Source: Pseudomonas tritici (GTDB taxonomy: Bacteria; Pseudomonadota; Gammaproteobacteria; Pseudomonadales; Pseudomonadaceae). From it: a stretch of 64,000 bases of DNA. This document shows, in pieces, positions 63,351-64,000 of the stretch. Position 1 is the first letter of the stretch. Each line of letters starts with the position of its first letter. The stretch covers positions 2,976,001 to 3,040,000 of the forward strand of contig NZ_CP077084.1 of the NCBI RefSeq assembly GCF_014268275.3. The letters are read 5' to 3'. The notes below the pieces were generated by a model. The model made no database searches and was not told the DNA's origin. It saw only the letters and a program-made list of their open reading frames with translations. Made by a program: the position numbers and the translations under genes.

Positions 63351-64000
<650 letters not shown>

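Overview
The window reads as chromosomal DNA of a Pseudomonas, most likely of the P. fluorescens group. The support is content: a fapABCDEF functional-amyloid operon, a kgu/ptxS 2-ketogluconate locus, a mtl mannitol operon, sfn dimethylsulfone genes, the pseudomonad families DUF1652 and DUF2790, and many copies of GTGGGAGC-type REP and GTAGCAGC-type repeats. No rRNA, tRNA, CRISPR, prophage or insertion sequence was recognised. Assignments come from reading translations and motifs; no database search was run.

Layout. 1-9.2 kb: pepN (5' end outside the window), zapE, a GNAT acetyltransferase, a small exported protein, a Fur-box-linked siderophore receptor, cptA and an unlisted 59-aa coiled-coil gene. 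9.5-13.1 kb: the gnd-zwf-HAD phosphatase operon with 4-bp overlaps, then a small unknown gene. 13.5-19.7 kb: a sigma-54 activator facing the fap operon. fapA has a -24/-12 promoter and an upstream palindrome, and an intrinsic terminator sits between fapC and fapD. 19.9-28 kb: an orphan FecR, a PepSY protein, a DpkA-type reductase, an ElaB/YqjD protein, a LysR regulator divergent from a nitrilase, and a permease-lipoprotein-acetyltransferase operon. 28.2-29.9 kb: a chemoreceptor. 30-35.2 kb: kguEKTD and ptxS, each unit with a perfect PtxS palindrome upstream.

35.3-44.3 kb: a LysE exporter, an AraC gene broken by an in-frame amber codon, a DUF1345 protein, an RND efflux pair and a divergent RstAB-like two-component system. 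44.3-47.8 kb: an ECF sigma/anti-sigma pair with a DUF3455 gene, a methyltransferase and a TSUP transporter. 47.86-48.62 kb: a large inverted repeat whose arms contain structurally conserved but sequence-divergent three-way-junction palindromes. 48.6-51.2 kb: divergent sfnB and sfnG with two sigma-54 promoters and a central palindrome. 51.3-55.1 kb: a GNAT/C39-peptidase fusion divergent from an RLAN/RimK ATP-grasp ligase and a CorA-like channel. This is the best candidate for an under-described peptide-modification system. 55.3-57.6 kb: a ParD-like gene overlapping a methionine aminopeptidase gene, then a short threonine deaminase behind what looks like an isoleucine-coding attenuator. 57.8-59.3 kb: small DUF1652 and DUF2790 genes. 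59.3-64 kb: the distal mtl operon, with mtlK cut by the window edge.

Together these genes emphasise sugar oxidation (gnd/zwf, kgu, mtl), sulfur scavenging, amyloid biofilm formation and envelope homeostasis. Sigma-54 control is predicted at three promoters.
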